Below, one piece after another: positions 48,247 through 64,000 of a DNA stretch of 64,000 nucleotides. This DNA is from Strix aluco (Eukaryota > Chordata > Aves > Strigiformes > Strigidae), in the NCBI RefSeq assembly GCF_031877795.1, contig NC_133933.1, positions 66,722,484 to 66,786,483 of the forward strand. Reading direction: 5' to 3'. The notes under the pieces were generated by a model. That model ran no database searches. It had not been told where the DNA came from and was given only the letters and a program-made list of their open reading frames with translations. The position numbers and the translations under genes were made by a program. Each line of letters opens with the position of its first letter. Positions within the stretch are counted from its first letter, which is position 1.

Positions 48247-48539
48247 TGGGGGAAAATAACAGAAGATGGGCAAGGAGGATTATAAACACTCTACAGTGAC
48301 CTGCAGCTGGGGTGTAGAAAAATACATATATCATACTGTTGTATGGTGAAAACAGCAGGTTTGGAAATCCTGTAGCATGGACCGAGCTCAGCGGTGCCTG
48401 CATCCCCACTGCTGTGTCTTTGCCTGGGTGCTGTTTCAGGGATCCCCCAGTTGACCAGGTAATGAAAATAAATGTACCCTTTGAATTTCATCTGTGGTTT
48501 TGTGGTTGTTCCTGTGTCCTGCTTGTGCTGACTCACACA
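48247..48539 (+). repeat. 3' LTR of the provirus (293 bp)
   Basis: Starts TGGGGGAAAATAACAG and ends ACTCACACA. It is colinear with the 5' LTR except for a gap of about 160 bp in U3 after CATACT. It carries an intact AATAAA at 48467-48472. It is followed by ACCAA, the second copy of the target duplication. Confidence 0.87.
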
Positions 48540-48544
48540 ACCAA
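48540..48544. repeat. 5-bp target-site duplication, right copy (ACCAA)
   Basis: Exact match to 42311-42315. It closes the provirus. Confidence 0.85.
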
Positions 48545-49994
48545 GTAGGCAAAATGTGTGATTATAGAAAGTAATATATAATCTGATGTGATATAATCTA
48601 CATAAATCGTGGCCTTTGTAAGAAAAAGCGAAAAATGTGGGGGTTTTGCATAAGAATTGCCCCAGTGAATGCCTATGGTAAGAGGGTAATGACTTTTGCT
48701 GTATTACAGGATAATTCAGACCAGGTTTTGGCTCTAGACAGTGCATGGTTTAGTTGGTGGAAATGAAAACTCAGTTCCCTAATGCAGGAAAGTAGGAACT
48801 AGTTTACTAACTTTATTAATCTGGAGATTCTCTTTGGATTACAGGGACACAAATCATTTGGCAGCACCACACAAATTAATCCACACCAGGCAGACACACT
48901 CCATTTCTGCTCTTTCTTCAGTGAAGATATCCAATTCCAACAAATTAATTCCATCACTTCAGTGTTTCAATGGCATTAACGGGAGACTGCAAAGGTGGAC
49001 GCAAAGTGGATGTGCACCAGGCTCACTAGGGCACCATCTACATTTTCATCCCTTCAGGAAACCAGGTAAATAAAACCAGCTCAATGGCACAAAGAAACTC
49101 AAGGAGATCAGCTAAAGAGGATGGAGTTCAAGAAAGCATCTATCTTGGTGGCTTGTTCAAAGGCTGCATTTGCTCCTTTAATTCTGTACAGAGAGCAGTA
49201 ATACCACAAATAAATCTAATATAACTTCATTGTTCTGTGGGTAACAAACGATGAATGCCTGTTTTTCAGTACCTTCATGTCTTGTTGGATTTTCTGCTGA
49301 ATTGCACAGTGCATGCTGCAGTAACATACTCACTGTATTTATGGAGTCTTTCTTCTATGTGGATTTTCTTAGTGTCTTACAAGAGATGAATACTACATTC
49401 TTTCCCTTAGTGACCTGGCTGTTATGGTCACTTTCCTTGAAACTTTAGTTTCCATGAAACTGAAAGAAACTTTATATTTTTGAAATTATCTAATTTCATA
49501 CAGATTTCACAAAGAGGCTATAACAGGGTGGAAAAGCCAGTAGGAGGAGAAGAAAAGACTCTGAGATACCATGCAACATAATCATATTACCTTAGACTAG
49601 TTTCCTGAGGAAACCTTGCTATCCAGCACATGTGTTCTCCTCAGCTATGTAGTAGGCTCCTAGCACTGTGACCAAAGAGAGTATATCTGAAGGATCACTA
49701 CTGGTCCTGAACGTTGTTTGTTTTGTAGCAAGCCTGTTAGGAATGGGGGCAGCTCTCTGGGGGGGCAAGCACTTTATAGACCTGACAAAAAGAAGCGTTC
49801 CTGTCCCTAGAAGGGGTTTATTCATCTCAATTGTTTTCTCCTCTCTGGAAAGAGTTACATTTACTCACAGATACGCACAAGAAAAGACTACAGCTGCCTG
49901 AAGGATTGAAAAGGCTGGGCCAGGTGGTAGCAGCTAAGTAATTCTCAAGGAAGTCAAGAGCAACACTAGCATCTAATTGAATATCCAGGCTACC
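48545..49994. other. Intergenic sequence between provirus and solo LTR
   Basis: About 1.45 kb of A+T-rich sequence with no recognisable gene or repeat family. Its open frames are under 80 codons and resemble nothing I know. Confidence 0.55.
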
Positions 49995-50569
49995 TGTCCT
50001 GGTTTAAACCTGGCCAGCAGCCAAACACCAGAACAGTCACTTGCTCACCCTCCCTGACCCTGGGAAATTGGGGAGACAACTGGAGGGGTAAGGGTAAGGA
50101 GACTCATAGATTGACATAAAACAATTTAATAATTGAAATAAAATAAATTAACAGAAATACAAACAAGTAATGCATAATGTGATTGCTCACCACCCACTGA
50201 CTGAAGTACAGCCCTTCCCAGCTAGTAATCCCAGAGAGGAAAGAATCCTGAAACCATAATCCTGTAAGCAAGAGTGAGCTTCCCAATCAATCCTCCTCAT
50301 ATACATGCATGATGTTATATGATATGGAATATTTCATTGGCCAGTTTGGGTCCGTTGCTCTGGCTCTGCTCTCTCCCAGTTTCTTGTGTACCTGCGCACT
50401 AGCAGGACACGGGAAGTTGAAAAATCTTTGATTTCTTAGCAACAACTAAAAACATCAGTACCTTATCAAGATTCTTCTCATACCAAATCCCATACTGAAT
50501 CCAAACCAGCACTATTCTAGCTACTAAGAAGGAAAAAAAATTAGCTCTATCCTAGCTGAAACCAGGACA
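49995..50569 (-). mobile_element. Solo LTR of an avian endogenous retrovirus, minus orientation
   Basis: A 575-bp segment begins TGTCCTGGTTTAAACC and ends GCTGAAACCAGGACA, an inverted terminal repeat of TGTCCTGG/CCAGGACA. Read on the minus strand it gives the familiar avian LTR text beginning TGTCCTGGTTTCAGCTAGGA, with TTTTTAGTTGTTGCTAAG and ACAAGAAACTGGGAGAGAGC further in. Flanking pentamers CTACC and TTACC match at four of five positions, consistent with a slightly mutated target duplication. No internal retroviral sequence adjoins it, so it is probably the product of LTR-LTR recombination. It is a different family from the provirus at 42316. Confidence 0.82.
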
Positions 50570-53500
50570 TTACCCAAGAAAATTAAACTTTAGCTGCATA
50601 ATGATTGCTTAAGCGTTCCTTTAAATCCTGGGAACTCCTTGATTGCTCTGAAAAAAAAAAAAAAAAGCCACAGGTGAAATTTATTACAAGTTCATTTTGG
50701 AGTGAATTTTGAAAAGTTCAATGAAGATGGTAGTTGCATTTGGAGACATCTGTAATGCTGAACCTTGCTTTCCTATGGCTTATCAGGCACTGTTTATTAC
50801 AGGTATTTTTAAGTGCAGAGTGTTGAGTTACATTACAATATTTGATGCTGTTTTATTAACTGTGACCCAGAACAGAAGTCATCACTTCTGTTGGAAGGGT
50901 CATTGCTTTCCTAATACTGTGGCAGGGAAAATTTCTTGTTCAGGGAGCTACAACAAAGCTGAAGAAAGACAGAAAGAAAAACAGCCATAGAAATCCTCTC
51001 AAAATGGTTGTAATCAAGTAGTTTTAATGTGGATCAAATGTTCAAGGTGCTTTAAATAGTATAGGAATTGTCCTATTGATGTTTGTTCTTCAGTATAAAT
51101 TGCATTTAATCTGAAGTTATAACTTTTTGAGTGGTATGAGCACTGTAACTAGAGGATGTAATACTTCAAGGCCTTCAAGAGGAAGAAATTGGAAAGTAGA
51201 TTTAGAAGGAGCTGTGTTAGATGCTGCTTCTGGAGAGCAGGGCATGGCTTTAAAGTCACCACTTCTTGTTCTTGTCCTTAAGCTAACTGCTGAAAGGACT
51301 ACTGCTACCCACCAGCTTCTGTGCCCTTGATTAAACCAACAGCTAGATTAAGGGTGCCCTGTATGGAGGCTGTGGATTAAAATTGAACAACAGTAGGTGT
51401 TACTTTTCTTTGCTAATTACCAGACTCTCTGCAAGATAGACTCCTAGCCCCCTCTAAAGCTAGACCTGTAAATCTGCTTCTGGACTGTTGCAGTTTTGTG
51501 CTTAGTGAATTAAGGAAATTAAAATCAGTGCTGATTGATCCTTGTGGCTGTGCAGCAAACTTTGGGATTCAGCAGGTACTTGGTGACCCTTTCTAGGAAA
51601 CTGTTGGAGTGTCCAAGCTCTCCCCTTGGTGTTGGGAAAAGCACTCCCGGTCCTACTGTGTATATATTACTCACCTTTTGCTGTCTGTAAGGCCTTGTAC
51701 CTCCTCATGCCGTTAACTTGTTAGGGTGCCTGCTGGTCACAGACAGCCCCAAGGAAGGCATGTGGGCAGGGAATGTGGGAGCAAACACTGACGGGACTCG
51801 GAGGCCCTCTGTCCTCTCTGTGCGGAGCGCTTACTGAGGGAAACCAAGACAAAAATTAGTAAGTCTAGTCTACTCAGAGCAAAATATCTGGTATTAATAT
51901 TTACAACTATGTCGATTTATCAGCCACTTAATAATTCAATATAGTGCTATTGAACTGTCACTTGGGTTTTTGGACGAAGCTGCTGCTTGGTCCAGCGCTC
52001 CTGCGTGGCAGCCCTGGAGCTCCTGAGTGGCTTTGACAGTTTGCTCTCATTTCCAGGACCTTGAAGCACACAGGAAAATACCTTCCAATGGCCTCAGTTG
52101 GAATCCACATTTAAAAGGGAGTGGAAGTCCTTGTGCTGTTAAGGGCAGTTGATCATGCATCAGCCCAAAGTGCCAGTCATTATTTAGCTGCTGGCAGTTG
52201 CTCTGCTGCTCAGGGTACGCATGAGAGGAAAGGGACCTTCGCTGCAACTGTCACAAAGTGGGAGTGAGGCTATTGGGGACTGAGAAAGTGCATTAAGAAG
52301 CTTAATTAGGGGGATGGAGATGTGAAGACGGCAGCTGCCAGCCCTACACCACCGTCTTGAACATGTCTTCCCACCCTTTTGCCATTGCTCCCGGCTTCTG
52401 TGCTCCCCCCCTTGACCGCTGGGCACCACTGCTTCTGCTCGGCACCCTCCTCGCCATGCTGGCCTGAATGGCATCATCCAGCCCGATTGCCCTTGCTCTC
52501 CCCTGGTGTACAGCTGCTCTCAAATAAAATTCCTGCTTGTCAGCTAATGTGTATTTAAACCTCCGGTGCAGGCAGTGTTTTTTTCGTGCAGGGTCTGCCC
52601 CTGAGCAGGCTCTGGCTTGTCAGGGGTTCTGTAACAATACAGGCAACATATATATTTTGTCAAAGTTTTTGGTTCAAAACTGTGTTAACTGGAAAAATAC
52701 CAGTTGGATTAGTTAGTGTTGTTGGGTCCTATTACAGTAATTTATGAAAATTACTAAACAAAGTCATACAACTTTTAAAAGGACTGGTATAACATTGGGA
52801 GCACAAGAGTGCAGGAATTACTGAAAATTCCCTAAGGCTCAACAGCAATGAAATCCAACCTCTCCTTTGGAGTAGCTGTTGGGTCTGGTGATGTCCAATT
52901 TCCCCAAACAGTCTGAGTCTTCAGGAAAGTGGGAATTTAATGTCGGTGTCTGCACTGTTAAACATGATGGCAAGCTACCTCATGCAAGCAGGGTGCTCTC
53001 CTCTTCTGGGGACTGGAAGATGTGCACAGAACAATTTGTGCCAGGAAAGCAGGACGTCATTATTGCAGAAAAGTGCTTTCAGCTTTTCAAAATGGGTATA
53101 ATGACTCTAAAGACAAGCCATTCTACCGATAGTCTTTATCTTCTAACAAAGCTAGAAAGTTGTATTTATTGGAAATCAATACACTTGGTGTAAATACTTC
53201 GTAACAGTCCCAGGTAAAACTGAAAATCTGGTAGTAGATAAAACTGGACAAATCAAATCATAAATGACAACTACTGTGTGGTTAGCTGGTTGGTGGCAGG
53301 TGCTTGGAAGGAGTACAGATAGCTGCCAAAATGTTTGTATTACTTCATAGGTCTAGGAGGTGATAATTTTTTGAGGTGATGTTAGCTAAAGAGAGCAAGT
53401 TGTTCATGTGGAGCTCTTGAATACAGTATCCAGGCATACTTCATGCTTACAGTATACCTTGCCTGTTATCTCTAAAATCTCTATTAGATGTTATATTTAA

Positions 53501-56500
53501 AATAAGATATGTATAAGATAGATAAAAAAGAATAGATTAGAAAATAAGCCCTCTGATTTAGAGGATGACCTGCAAAGCATAAATCTACTCAGTGCCTGGT
53601 TTATAGAAAGTCTACCATAACCACTGGCACACAGGTCTAGATGTTACCAGCGTGTTAACTTGCTGCTGTTGTACGTGGTGGGACCGGGGCTGCTGAAGGG
53701 GAGCACAGAATCACGGCAGATGTGCAGGACCTCATGGTGGAGTGTGACCTATTGATGTCAATGCATAAGGACTGTCTCACAAGTCTTGGGTCAGGGACCC
53801 ATGCTAGATGCTCGTGTAGTGCTGTGCTCCTTCTCCAGCTGATGATTTCTGGTAATGTTTTGGAAAAGAGCCACTGTGAAGGTCTCAGAACTGTGCTAGA
53901 CAGGAGTGACTGTGCTTCATCTGTCTCCATACATATTCTCTGTTTGATTTGGTCTTCCTGCTAGAGGTAAACACTGTAAGGGTTGTAGTAATGGATCTTC
54001 ATTTTTTCCTTTGTCCTTCCATTGCATACAACAGCAGCATTTTCTTGTTTCTGATGACCACAATGTTTTGTTGCTGTATGGCTTACACTAGAAACTAGCA
54101 ATTTATAGAAATGTTTAGTTTCTGCATCCTTAGGAGAGGAAAACTGTACTTGCCAGTAAAGGGTGTGAGTATTAAGTGAAGATAGGGTTTATAAGCAAGC
54201 TAATTCCCTTCAAGTTGATTTTTTTTTTTTTTTGTCTAAAACATAGATGTACAGTCTTTCTGAAGAAGCTTGAGGCCATATTAATACCTGAGAGTGATGT
54301 CAACTGCATGTTTTCCAAACTGGAAGAAAAAGAGAAAGGATAAATGTTACAGAACTGAAACACATACTGAGTTTTAATGGCTCTGCTTAAATAATTTGGC
54401 TTGTTGTTGGCTACCCAGGCAGTGAAATGTAGAAATGTGCTTGAATTTGTCTATTTAACCTGTAGTGGAAACTGGTTTCATGCGAAGCACTTTGTAATGA
54501 AAAACATATTCCAGATTATGAGTAGAACATAACACATGATACTTAGTTTTCCTCTCTACAGTCGTGGGTCAGTCTATAGAGTTAGTTTCCCTTTCTGTGT
54601 TGCCTTTTATAGAGCTGGCATAAAAGTAGAACTAAACTAAAGGAGAGAGAGTGAAGAAAGGGAAGTAAGGGAGGGGAAAGCAAATTTCTAAGAGGCTTAT
54701 TTCTGGATGGGCATGTTCTCTTCTTATTTTTCCATTGTGATTTGCATTCTTTTGTATATTCCTTTCCTTTTAGTGTTCTTGATGGAGTAGGGCAGGAAGA
54801 ATATGGCTCCACTTCTTGCACTCTGTGCAGGGAAGTCCACTAGAGGAATTTGCCCTCAAAGAACTAAAAACCATGCATTCAGTTCTCTTGGTTTGAACCT
54901 GGAAAAAAAACCCCAACAAACAAAAACACCATACAAAATAAAAGTGAGACCTTGAATCTTATGAATGGGCTTGACATGATTGAAAAGCATTGCCTGTACA
55001 TGATCTTCTGCTTTGAAGTATTTATTTTGTCACAGATGGAAATGTCTGAAAAGTTGCAAGATAAACATTCAAGAAAAAAAAAAAACCCACATCCTGACTT
55101 TGTAGCACCTAATGAATATGGAAGGAGCTGGAGAAAATAACATGATATTAATGGCATGAATTGTTTGAAATTCTGAGTACTAAAGTCTTGATTGCTACTT
55201 CTTCCTTATACTTACTTCCTGACAATAAAATTTCTTAGACATTTTTGTGAATGGTCAGAAGTAAAACTACTGATGGAACCAAAGTCATAGATGAGTTTGA
55301 TTCTTTCACACCCTCCACAAATGTGAAAGACATTGGGATTTTTTTTTACTTAACTTCTTAATGGACAGCTTGTGAAAGTACAAATGTACATTTACACTAT
55401 CAGCCTAGTCAAGTATACAAGAGCTTTTAACAAGAGTTTTCAATGAATTTTTGCTGTCTTGATTGACATCTATGCTTCTGTGGCATTGATTTATTAGCTG
55501 TACCATTGCTAGCTATGCCTTTGAGAGCAGTATGATGTGCTTATTACAGCGGACACCTCCCTTACGCTCCACACTCACATGCCTTTCCAGTTCTGCAGGA
55601 GACCTGGATATCCAAACGATGAAAAGAACTACTGTGTAACAAAAGTCATGACATAACATGATTATTTACTAACAATTAGATGGAAATTAATAAATTCTGT
55701 GATTAAAAATGCCTGTTTCACTTATGGACAGTTTTTGAGAGAGGAGTCAGTGAACAATTTATTTGCCATAAGCATTCAGCTCATTCCTATTTGGTGTTTT
55801 TGTGCAATTTTCCTTCTCTAGATGTTTGTAAAAAAAAAAAAAAAAAAACAAACCACTCTGAGCCAGAATAAGACGACTGACTCAACTTCCCATATGATAA
55901 AACTTACATTTGTAAGAGTTGTTTTACTATTAGAGCATATATAGTTCATACTAGTGCAGTTTGTACTGGCAAAAGTAGTTGTGTGTCTGCACTTGAAGGC
56001 TTTGTTGGCATAGGGACCCAAGTAAAATCCTTGTAAGCAAAGATTAAGCCAAATGTTTTATTTTGGGGACAGTTCTTTCTTGGCCACTGTGATATTACTG
56101 AACTATCATAAAGACATTATTCCACTTCAGTGAAGCTAGGATCTAAATTTCTAGTGAAGATATTTGTTATAAATGAGCATCTCTCTTCAGAGAAATGCGT
56201 GCACTGAAATGCTTCTTCCTTTCCTAGACCAAAGGTGGAAGCTGGTTACTTCATAAGACCAAGCAGTGACCATCCTGTTTTTGAAAACACATTTTATCAT
56301 TGGCAAATACAAACCAGTGAGTCACAAGTTAGTTTTCAGCTCAGCAAAGATTAGGTGTCAGATGTTTAATCCATGTACAAGCATGAATAATTTTTTTCCA
56401 AGATGTTAGCTTTCTGAGCTCCTACTGTGGTTGCAAAGAGCTGTGTCATCTTTTCTTCCTTCAGGTAAAAGAAGAGAGACAGGATATTCTACTAATATTA

Positions 56501-57118
56501 AACCACTGGATTATTACTGGACATATGTACTGCATACTTTCCATGGATATTTACTAGAACCATTTTGTATAGACTGCCTGTGTTGTTTTTCTTTAAATGT
56601 CTTTTGGGCAAGAAACTTGCATGTGTAAGAGATGTATGTGTATCTTAGTCTACAGAGTAATGGACCCGTGTCGGTAAGGGACTCTGGCAGCTCTTACAAA
56701 GAGGACAAGCACAGAGATTGCTCTTTAAGCCTCTGAAAGCTTCCTTAATAAGAGGGGGCTTGTATTGGTCCATAGTTTCCTACTAAGTATAAACAAAGGG
56801 TAATTAATCTCATCATGGTTGTTAGTGTTTTCTTAATGGAAAACTGAAATACAATTACCCATCACATCATGGTGAATTCACAACTTGTAAGACTTTGCAT
56901 GTGTATTAGCAGACATTAATATTTAATAAATCCTAATCTTAATCAGATTTTAACAAAAAGAAGAACGTATAAAAGGACCTTGTGGTTATAAAGTACAATG
57001 CCAGGGTTACAGTCTGGATGCACATGAAATTTTGTAGTACCAGGTTTTCAAAGAAACAAACATCTGATTTCATACAAAATTTGGAAATTATGAATAAAAT
57101 TTACTTTGATATATCTTT
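50570..57118. other. Intergenic region
   Basis: About 6.5 kb without a supportable gene. It contains A-runs (for example 50650-50666 and 55829-55848) and short open frames that overlap on both strands. A brief G+C-richer patch near 51770-51840 and 52370-52480 does not reach CpG-island character by eye. Confidence 0.55.
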
Positions 57119-57480
57119 AGGGCATCAGAACAGGAAAGGACCCAGAGAAGACATCTAATCCATTCCTTGCTTCAACTAGGATTCTTCATCACTCCTGACA
57201 GATGTTTGTCTAACTTCTTACTGTGTCCAGCTGCCAGTGCTTCACTGTACTTTCAGACTGCACTTCACTTTTAGAAATCTATTTTCTGACTTAATCTTGC
57301 TGCACTTTAAACTCACTAGTACCAGTTCGGATTGCTGCAGACACAAAATATGTTTATTTGACTTTGTTTGCAGTTACCTTTTATGTATTTGAAAACTTAA
57401 TGTCTCTCCTCAGTCTTCTTGTCTACAGCCTCTACTCCAACACCTTTCTTTTAGATGATGTGCTCTAAACCTTGACCTTT
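57119..57480 (-). mobile_element. CR1-type LINE 3' fragment, minus orientation
   Basis: Read on the minus strand, the right-to-left text contains CR1 landmarks. The plus-strand phrases GGAAAGGACCCAGAGAAGAC / ATCTAATCC, GACAGATGTTTGTCTAAC, TTGCTGCACTTTAAACTCA and TGTCTCTCCTCAGTCTTCTT are antisense counterparts of the conserved 3' portion of avian and reptilian CR1. The copy is diverged and 5'-truncated, as most CR1 copies are. Boundaries are approximate. Confidence 0.75.
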
Positions 57481-60036
57481 CAGAGTAGCAGGGCTGAGAA
57501 AATTAAAGATTTTTCCTCTACACTTATGACTGCTGTACTGCCAGACACAAGTTCCTTTAAGATCGTGAGCTCTCCTCTCGGGTGTGGAAGGTGTTTGCCC
57601 CGAGGACCCGATAGCTGCTCCATAACCAGTAGCACTAATACCAGTAACACTGTGGTTACTGACATGTGTGTCACCACAGGCTGATATGATCAGAGGTAGC
57701 TTCTAGGCAATTGAGATTAATTTCAGTATGTTTGCATGAGAAACTTTTTCTTTTGCTGGACTTTCTCTAGTAATGTAAACAAACAGAAACTATTTGTCTA
57801 AGGCAGGATTTGAGTTATCCGACAAATACTATGTGAGAGACAATCACTCTGCATTCTTGGAGACAAATAGCAGTTCTTGACTAGTTCTAGAAGTATATCA
57901 GTCTTGGTCACAAGCGGTATCAGTCAAGAAGTCATCTTAATTGTAACTAAGGTAATTGGAGAGCAGTTTAGAGTTATGAGCCCAGGGGTTGGGTTTCAGG
58001 TGCTACTCTGGTAAGGGTAAACAAGAAATTGTGCTGAAGAACAGTGTAACTCATTTCAGAAGACAGCATATCTTCTAAGGCAAAATATAATCAATTCAGT
58101 ATAATGACAGCTGAATTTTCAAGCATACCTGTACAGTTCTGCTGAAGTTAGTGGAATATACAGACACCAGAGGCAGAAGTAGTTTATCTTTGAACCTCAA
58201 ACCTTTGTACCTCTCTGATTAGGTAGCACATGTTGTTTGGGGCTCTTGTATTTTTCCAGCTTTCTTTGTAACTGGCAACAACTGCATGTACCAAATATTA
58301 AGGAGGTAAACAAAATGCAAGGAGACAGTAAAAATACAGTTATTTTCAAATGCATCAGCTAATACCAGATATGGTCTGAAAAGGAAAATGGTTGAATTTG
58401 GATTTTTTCAAAACATCTGCTGCTGCTGTTATTACAGTTTAGTGACAAAAAGGGAATGCTAGAAAAGTTAACGATCTCAAAAATGTAGTTCAGGAAAATA
58501 ATCCCATCTCTGGATTGCAAAAGGCATTATTTTTTTCTTGTTTTAAGGGAACTGTATGAGTGGGATCATCAGTTTTGATGTGGACTACTTGGTTACTGTG
58601 GTGATGTGATTTGTGCTACTGTTGACATAACATGAATTTTAACTACCTGCAGCTCAAAAGTGGCCTTTCTTCTGCTGAACAGAATTTCTTCTTCCATTAT
58701 TGTTTTCTTTTTTTTTTTTTTTTTTTTAATGGAATGTGGTATGTTCACAAAGTAGGACTGACTGATATTGACACTTAATGACAGTTGCTGGAATCACAAT
58801 GTGCAAGTCAGGACAGCCTTTGGGTTTAGGAGTCAGACCAAGACTGCATGCAATAATATGTAGTAGTTGTTATGTTGGCAAGCCACAGACAAATGTAATG
58901 TCATGGAATAGCTGACACCTGCAAGGAAGAAAATGTCATAACTTTTGAAGCTGTCAGGATCCGTAGTAGCCACCTTCCATTACAAGAGCATCTATCAACA
59001 TAGTGAAAAAGCTATCTTGTAAGAAAGAATTAAAGACAGCATACATCATTGTATGAAAATACGTATGTGCAAGCCCTCTTGAAACTGAACCACTGCTACC
59101 AATGCACTTTAATGAGATTTACTTTGCCCTTGTGATGAAGGGGGAGTATAATTCTGTTTTGAAATACAGACCAGATTTTTTTGTGCATTTGATTTTATTA
59201 ATTTTTTCCCAACTCCTTTACACACTGCACCAAATAGGTCACAGAGCTCTATTGTTGTAGACTTGTAAATTGGAAAATAAGTCAAGCCAGTAGCCTGGAA
59301 CATCAGGACCTTGCAGACCTTGGCAAATAGCTTGCAGCAAGAGTGTGAGTGTGCTCGTGTGTGGTGCTGCTGGAGTCTTCCTCACACAGAATGATCAGGT
59401 CTTCTCTGATTGTCCTCATTGTTCAACCGTGATAAGACAAACATCCACAGTTCATGTTTGAACCTTTGGGGACAGTTGCTGGAAATTTCGTAGAGTTTAT
59501 ATATTTATTTACTTTCCTGAGAGCTGTTGTGATCATTCCAGAACACTGCAGAATGATGTGATGTTAACACACACAGATGGATTGAATTGGCTTGTCAGAA
59601 ACTCAGTTAAAAAGAAACACATAAAAAAGAAAAAGCTAAACTGGAATAGGTGTGTACGAAAAGCCCTTTTTCTGACTGGTGAATCTATAGCATAATTTAT
59701 ATTTCCTTGTAGCTGAGGGATTGCAGAGGGACAGATTCCCACCCGTCCTTGAGTTTAATCTTTGCATGACATGCTTTGTTAACTGGAATACCCGTGTTAC
59801 CAGTCTGGGACAGATTTGGTGCTATGCTCTTTGTGTACGCTTGCCACAAATGGAAGGTAGAGAATCCTAGGATGAAGTGAAGACACTCGTTCCCTGTTAC
59901 TCCAAGTTTCTTCCTTCATTAACTCATTGGTTTGGTGCCTCATTTGGAATCTTGTCACTAATTTTAAAGGCCATAGCAGTTCCAGGTTTGTGCCTTGAGG
60001 GGCTGCATACTTCAGCTAAGGTGCTTCCGTAGGAAG

Positions 60037-60037
<1 letters not shown>
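57481..60037. other. Region between CR1 fragment and the minus-strand gene
   Basis: About 2.6 kb with a T-run at about 58710-58728 and no recognisable coding exon. Its right part probably includes the 3' UTR of the minus-strand gene that ends at 60038, but I cannot place the UTR end. Confidence 0.5.
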
Positions 60038-63939
<3,902 letters not shown>

Positions 63940-64000
63940 ACGGTCTGAAGTGGTTGGGCAGTTGTACTAGATGATCATTGTAGGTCCCTTTCAACTGAAC
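63940..64000 (+). mobile_element. CR1-type LINE 3' tail, plus orientation, cut by window end
   Basis: The last bases read GTACTAGATGATCATTGTAG and GTCCCTTTCAACTGAAC, the near-universal end of avian CR1 (tagatgatc...ggtcccttccaactgaa). The characteristic short terminal repeats would lie beyond the window. How far it extends to the left is unclear, and I give only the convincing part. Confidence 0.7.

Larger units (their letters stand above)
42316..48539 (+). mobile_element. ERV-L-like endogenous retrovirus, two LTRs, degenerate
   Basis: A 6.2-kb provirus lies in the sense orientation relative to NHSL1. It has a 5' LTR (42316-42770), a primer-binding region, gag-, protease-, reverse transcriptase-, RNase H- and integrase-related sequence, an env-like remnant, a polypurine tract and a 3' LTR (48247-48539). 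It is flanked by a perfect 5-bp duplication, so both LTRs belong to one insertion. All coding parts carry multiple stops and frameshifts. The integrase and RNase H style and the 5-bp duplication point to the class III (ERV-L) group, but an env-like region after integrase is not typical of mammalian ERV-L. A hand comparison of the first 90 or so bases of the LTRs shows about 11 differences, so the insertion is old. Confidence 0.88.

Overview
This is a stretch of vertebrate nuclear DNA, almost certainly from a bird. It is about 60% A+T and intron-rich, with CR1 retrotransposon tails, a degenerate ERV-L-like provirus and a solo LTR that begins and ends in the TGTCCTGG/CCAGGACA style common in avian genomes. 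There are no operons, CRISPR arrays, RNA genes or CpG-island promoters that I can support.

Region 1 (about 1-35,790, + strand) is the 3' three quarters of one large gene that I recognise as NHSL1 (Nance-Horan syndrome-like 1), a cytoskeletal regulator reported to act on the Scar/WAVE-Arp2/3 pathway. I place six constitutive coding exons (1655-1782, 10744-10936, 15817-15948, 25875-29303, 29856-29985, 33505-34228) and one likely cassette exon (4638-4709). All junction phases agree, giving 1577 codons without the cassette exon. The 5' exons and the promoter lie outside the window. The terminal exon carries the conserved NHS-family C-terminus, and a 3' UTR runs to a candidate poly(A) signal at 35764.

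Region 2 (about 35,800-60,000) is intergenic and repeat-bearing. Its main content is a two-LTR endogenous retrovirus at 42316-48539, bounded by a perfect 5-bp target duplication. Remnants of gag, protease, reverse transcriptase, RNase H, integrase and a shrunken env can be read, all broken by stops and frameshifts, with substitutions at the RT and RNase H catalytic sites. Nearby are a solo LTR in the opposite orientation (49995-50569) and a CR1 fragment on the minus strand (about 57119-57480).

Region 3 (60038-60436, - strand) is the terminal coding exon of a second gene, convergent with NHSL1: a small single-pass membrane protein with a proline-rich tail holding WW-domain ligand motifs, tentatively SMIM28. 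The window ends in another CR1 3' tail.

I see no new multi-gene system. The most interesting items are the 24-codon cysteine-rich cassette exon of NHSL1, a NAGNAG tandem acceptor at its giant exon, the env-bearing ERV-L-like provirus with asymmetric LTRs, and a perfect hairpin in an NHSL1 intron.
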